Translations under genes and position numbers: made by a program
Source of the DNA: Rhizobium sp. R635
GTDB lineage: Bacteria > Pseudomonadota > Alphaproteobacteria > Rhizobiales > Rhizobiaceae
Direction of reading: 5' to 3'
NCBI RefSeq assembly: GCF_002211285.1
Contig: NZ_LOKX01000002.1
Coordinates: 148,735-212,734, forward strand
DNA: 64,000 bases
Shown: one piece after another, positions 62,292-64,000 of the stretch
Layout: every line of letters starts with the position of its first letter
Numbering within the stretch: the stretch's first letter is position 1
Notes under the pieces: generated by a model
Seen by the model: only the letters and a program-made list of their open reading frames with translations
Databases searched by the model: none
Told to the model about the DNA's origin: nothing

Positions 62292-63851
62292 CTATTGCCT
62301 GCGCTCTCGCGACCGAAAGCCGCCGGCGCTCAATGTTGGATCTGCTGATGCCTGCAAGTCCTTCGATGCAATGTGATCCGCAACCCTCAGCGCCTGGCTT
62401 GCGATGGTGAGCGCAGGATTGACCGCGGCCGACGTCGGCAGGAAACCGGCATCGACGACGAAGAGGTTTTCGTGGTCGTAGGAACGGCAGTAGGTGTCCA
62501 GCGGCGCCGTCGCCGGGTCGTTTCCGATGCGGATCGTTCCGCACTGATGGGAAGGCGTGCGCTTGTCGAAGGGCCTCGACAGCACGATCGGAAATCCGAT
62601 CGATTTCAGGATCGCCTTCAATTTTGCGACGAGCGCAAGATGGGCGTCCCAGTTGGTTCGCTGCCATTGGAGAATGATCCGGTCTCCATCCACCATGACC
62701 CGGCTTTCCGGATTGGGCACATCCTCGCTCATCGCATAGAAGTCGATGGCATGGCTGGTGATGAAGTGCAGAAGCCATTCTGGCGCTTGCGGCAGAGACC
62801 CTTTGAGGACCTTTTCGGAAATGCGGCCCAGAAGCTGCACGTTACCGAGCGGCGGCCCTCCCTCCCCGTCCGAGAGATAGAAGTCGTTGAAGGCAAAAGT
62901 CTTCTGGTAGACCGCGGTATTCCTGAACCGCGGCGAGACCGCGATGACCGCGGACGCGTTGTGGTTCATGAAGTTGCGGCCCACCTGGTCGGAAGAGTTC
63001 GCCAAACCTCTGGGGAAGCGGTCGTTTTTCGAGCGCAGCAGAAGTACGGAGGACTGAACCGCGCCGGCTGAGAGGATCACGATCTCAGGCGAGACGGTCA
63101 CCGCCTGCCCGTTCTTGAGATAGGTGACGCGGTCGATCCGGCTCCCCGCTCCCGTCTCGAGCTTCATAACACGAGCATTGGTTTCCAGCCGCACGTTCTC
63201 GTGCTTCAGCGCCGACGCGAGAGCTGCGGTCTCCGCATCCATCTTGCCGTCGCGGGAATTCGGATGCGCATCCCATGGTGTTTGGGCCTTGGCGAGCCAA
63301 GCGTCGAGATCCAGGCCGAGCGGCAGGGAAGACGGATGTAGGCCTTTCTTCCTGAGGCGCGCCCTGACATCGGCGATTGGCGCCTCATCGGGGACTGGCG
63401 GATAGTCGTAGGCAGTCGAATGGTACGGTTCCGTGGGATCTTCACCGAGACTGCCGCGCACCTGATAGAGATGTTCTGCCTTCGAGTACCACGGCTCCAG
63501 AACCTCGTAGGGGAACGGCCAGGCCGGCGACACACCCTCCCGGTGTTCGATGACGCCGAAATCCTCCCTGCGGTAACGCGACAGGACGGCGCCGTAGAAT
63601 TTCGAGTTCCCGCCGACATTGTAGTAGTTGCCGGGGTTGAAGCCTTTGCCATCCGCTTCGTACCATGTCTCCTGCGGCCGGAAGTGGCCCCGCTGGAAGA
63701 TGGCCCGCTGATCGCGATTGACGGGAAGGTCGGCGATGTGATCGCCAGCTTCGAGGATCAATATCCGGGCGCCGGTCGAAGCAAGGCCGGCGGCGATCGT
63801 GGAGCCGCCGACGCCGGAGCCGATGATAACAATGTCGGGTGAACCGCTCAT
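62292..63851 (-). CDS. GMC oxidoreductase (glucoside-3-dehydrogenase/pyranose-oxidase-like)
   Basis: This 519-aa FAD enzyme has GSGVGGSTIAAGLASTG and NVGGNSKFYGAVL in the N-terminal half, and HQCGTIRIG plus SAAVNPALTIASQAL at the C-terminus, with an Asn in the second catalytic position rather than His as in the other GMC gene. This pattern is seen in enzymes that oxidise sugars at C2 or C3. It is the second gene of the operon after the ABC ATPase. Confidence 0.87.
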   Translation of the reverse strand: MSGSPDIVIIGSGVGGSTIAAGLASTGARILILEAGDHIADLPVNRDQRAIFQRGHFRPQETWYEADGKGFNPGNYYNVGGNSKFYGAVLSRYRREDFGVIEHREGVSPAWPFPYEVLEPWYSKAEHLYQVRGSLGEDPTEPYHSTAYDYPPVPDEAPIADVRARLRKKGLHPSSLPLGLDLDAWLAKAQTPWDAHPNSRDGKMDAETAALASALKHENVRLETNARVMKLETGAGSRIDRVTYLKNGQAVTVSPEIVILSAGAVQSSVLLLRSKNDRFPRGLANSSDQVGRNFMNHNASAVIAVSPRFRNTAVYQKTFAFNDFYLSDGEGGPPLGNVQLLGRISEKVLKGSLPQAPEWLLHFITSHAIDFYAMSEDVPNPESRVMVDGDRIILQWQRTNWDAHLALVAKLKAILKSIGFPIVLSRPFDKRTPSHQCGTIRIGNDPATAPLDTYCRSYDHENLFVVDAGFLPTSAAVNPALTIASQALRVADHIASKDLQASADPTLSAGGFRSRERRQ

Positions 63852-63866
63852 TCTAGCACCTGGACA

Positions 63867-64000
63867 TCACACGATCCGCGCCTGCGTTTCGGGATCGAAG
63901 AAGACGGCCTTGTCGAGATTGAAGGCGAGGCGTGTGTTTTGGCCGGGTGCGATGCCGGCATCGGCGCGCAGACGGGCGACGACCTCCTTGCCGCCGAGCT
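63867..64000 (-). CDS. ABC transporter ATP-binding protein, C-terminal end (UgpC/MalK type)
   Basis: Only the last 44 codons are in the window. LRADAGIAPGQNTRLAFNLDKAVFFDPET is the TOBE/OB C-terminal domain typical of sugar ABC ATPases of the UgpC/MalK kind. It ends 15 bp before the first GMC gene, so the operon probably starts with a sugar or polyol importer. Confidence 0.75.
   Translation of the reverse strand, partial: LGGKEVVARLRADAGIAPGQNTRLAFNLDKAVFFDPETQARIV

Overview
The window reads as a chromosomal segment of a Rhizobium-type alphaproteobacterium (R. leguminosarum/etli group is my inference). The reasons are high-GC coding sequence with GCC/CTC/ATC-rich codon use, alphaproteobacterial EcfG-type stress promoters (GGAAC-N16-CGTT), a B12-dependent ribonucleotide reductase, BA14K and DUF1236 surface proteins, and several Lrp/AsnC regulators divergent from amino-acid genes. 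No phage, transposase, rRNA or CRISPR was seen. One tRNA (Leu-TAA) is present.

Layout. 0-2 kb: a DUF2000/Lrp pair and two small stress/envelope proteins. 2-6.4 kb: a photo-oxidative stress module (phrB, cfa, an SDR, and a ChrR-like anti-sigma factor without an adjacent sigma gene), with a matching TGATCC-N17-GTA promoter in front of both phrB and chrR. 6.6-9.9 kb: sulfur and alanine-editing genes (cysK-type, alaX, sseA, GNAT). 10-25 kb: housekeeping and metabolic genes (ald/Lrp, EamA, PilZ, cpdB, LysR/azoR, TetR/SDR, MFS, diguanylate cyclase, hlyU, ilvA, vanZ). 25-33.5 kb: tRNA-Leu, a 43-aa membrane protein, a cinA-like gene, an FNR/FixK-boxed universal stress protein, gpt and nrdJ. 33.6-35.3 kb: an AT-rich island carrying a SIR2-domain protein (defence-type candidate), next to a decayed, frameshifted fragment of a maiA-like gene. 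35.4-42.1 kb: complete phenylalanine/tyrosine catabolism (phhA, hpd, hmgA, fahA, maiA) with two Lrp/AsnC regulators.

42.2-57.3 kb is the most unusual part: a cluster of small secreted, membrane or low-complexity proteins (Gly/Ser-rich repeats, DUF1236, BA14K, FecR-domain plus Gly/Asn-rich tail, Tat-exported Gly/Asn-rich protein). It is interleaved with a CHASE2-GGDEF-EAL protein, a HisKA_3 histidine kinase and a NarL-type response regulator. At three loci the upstream region has the same composite architecture: two 12-bp palindromes (consensus GGACYTNRGTCY) 21-22 bp apart, then exactly 7 bp, then a perfect EcfG promoter GGAAC-N16-CGTT. Two further genes have the palindromes with poor or no EcfG promoter. 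I infer that a local regulator, most simply the NarL-type response regulator at 53.6 kb, works together with the general-stress sigma factor to control an envelope regulon. I know of no description of this arrangement.

57.3-64 kb is one minus-strand catabolic operon: an ABC-transporter ATPase (cut by the window edge), two GMC oxidoreductases, a Gfo/Idh/MocA dehydrogenase and a fumarate-reductase-like flavoprotein, probably for sugar or polyol oxidation.
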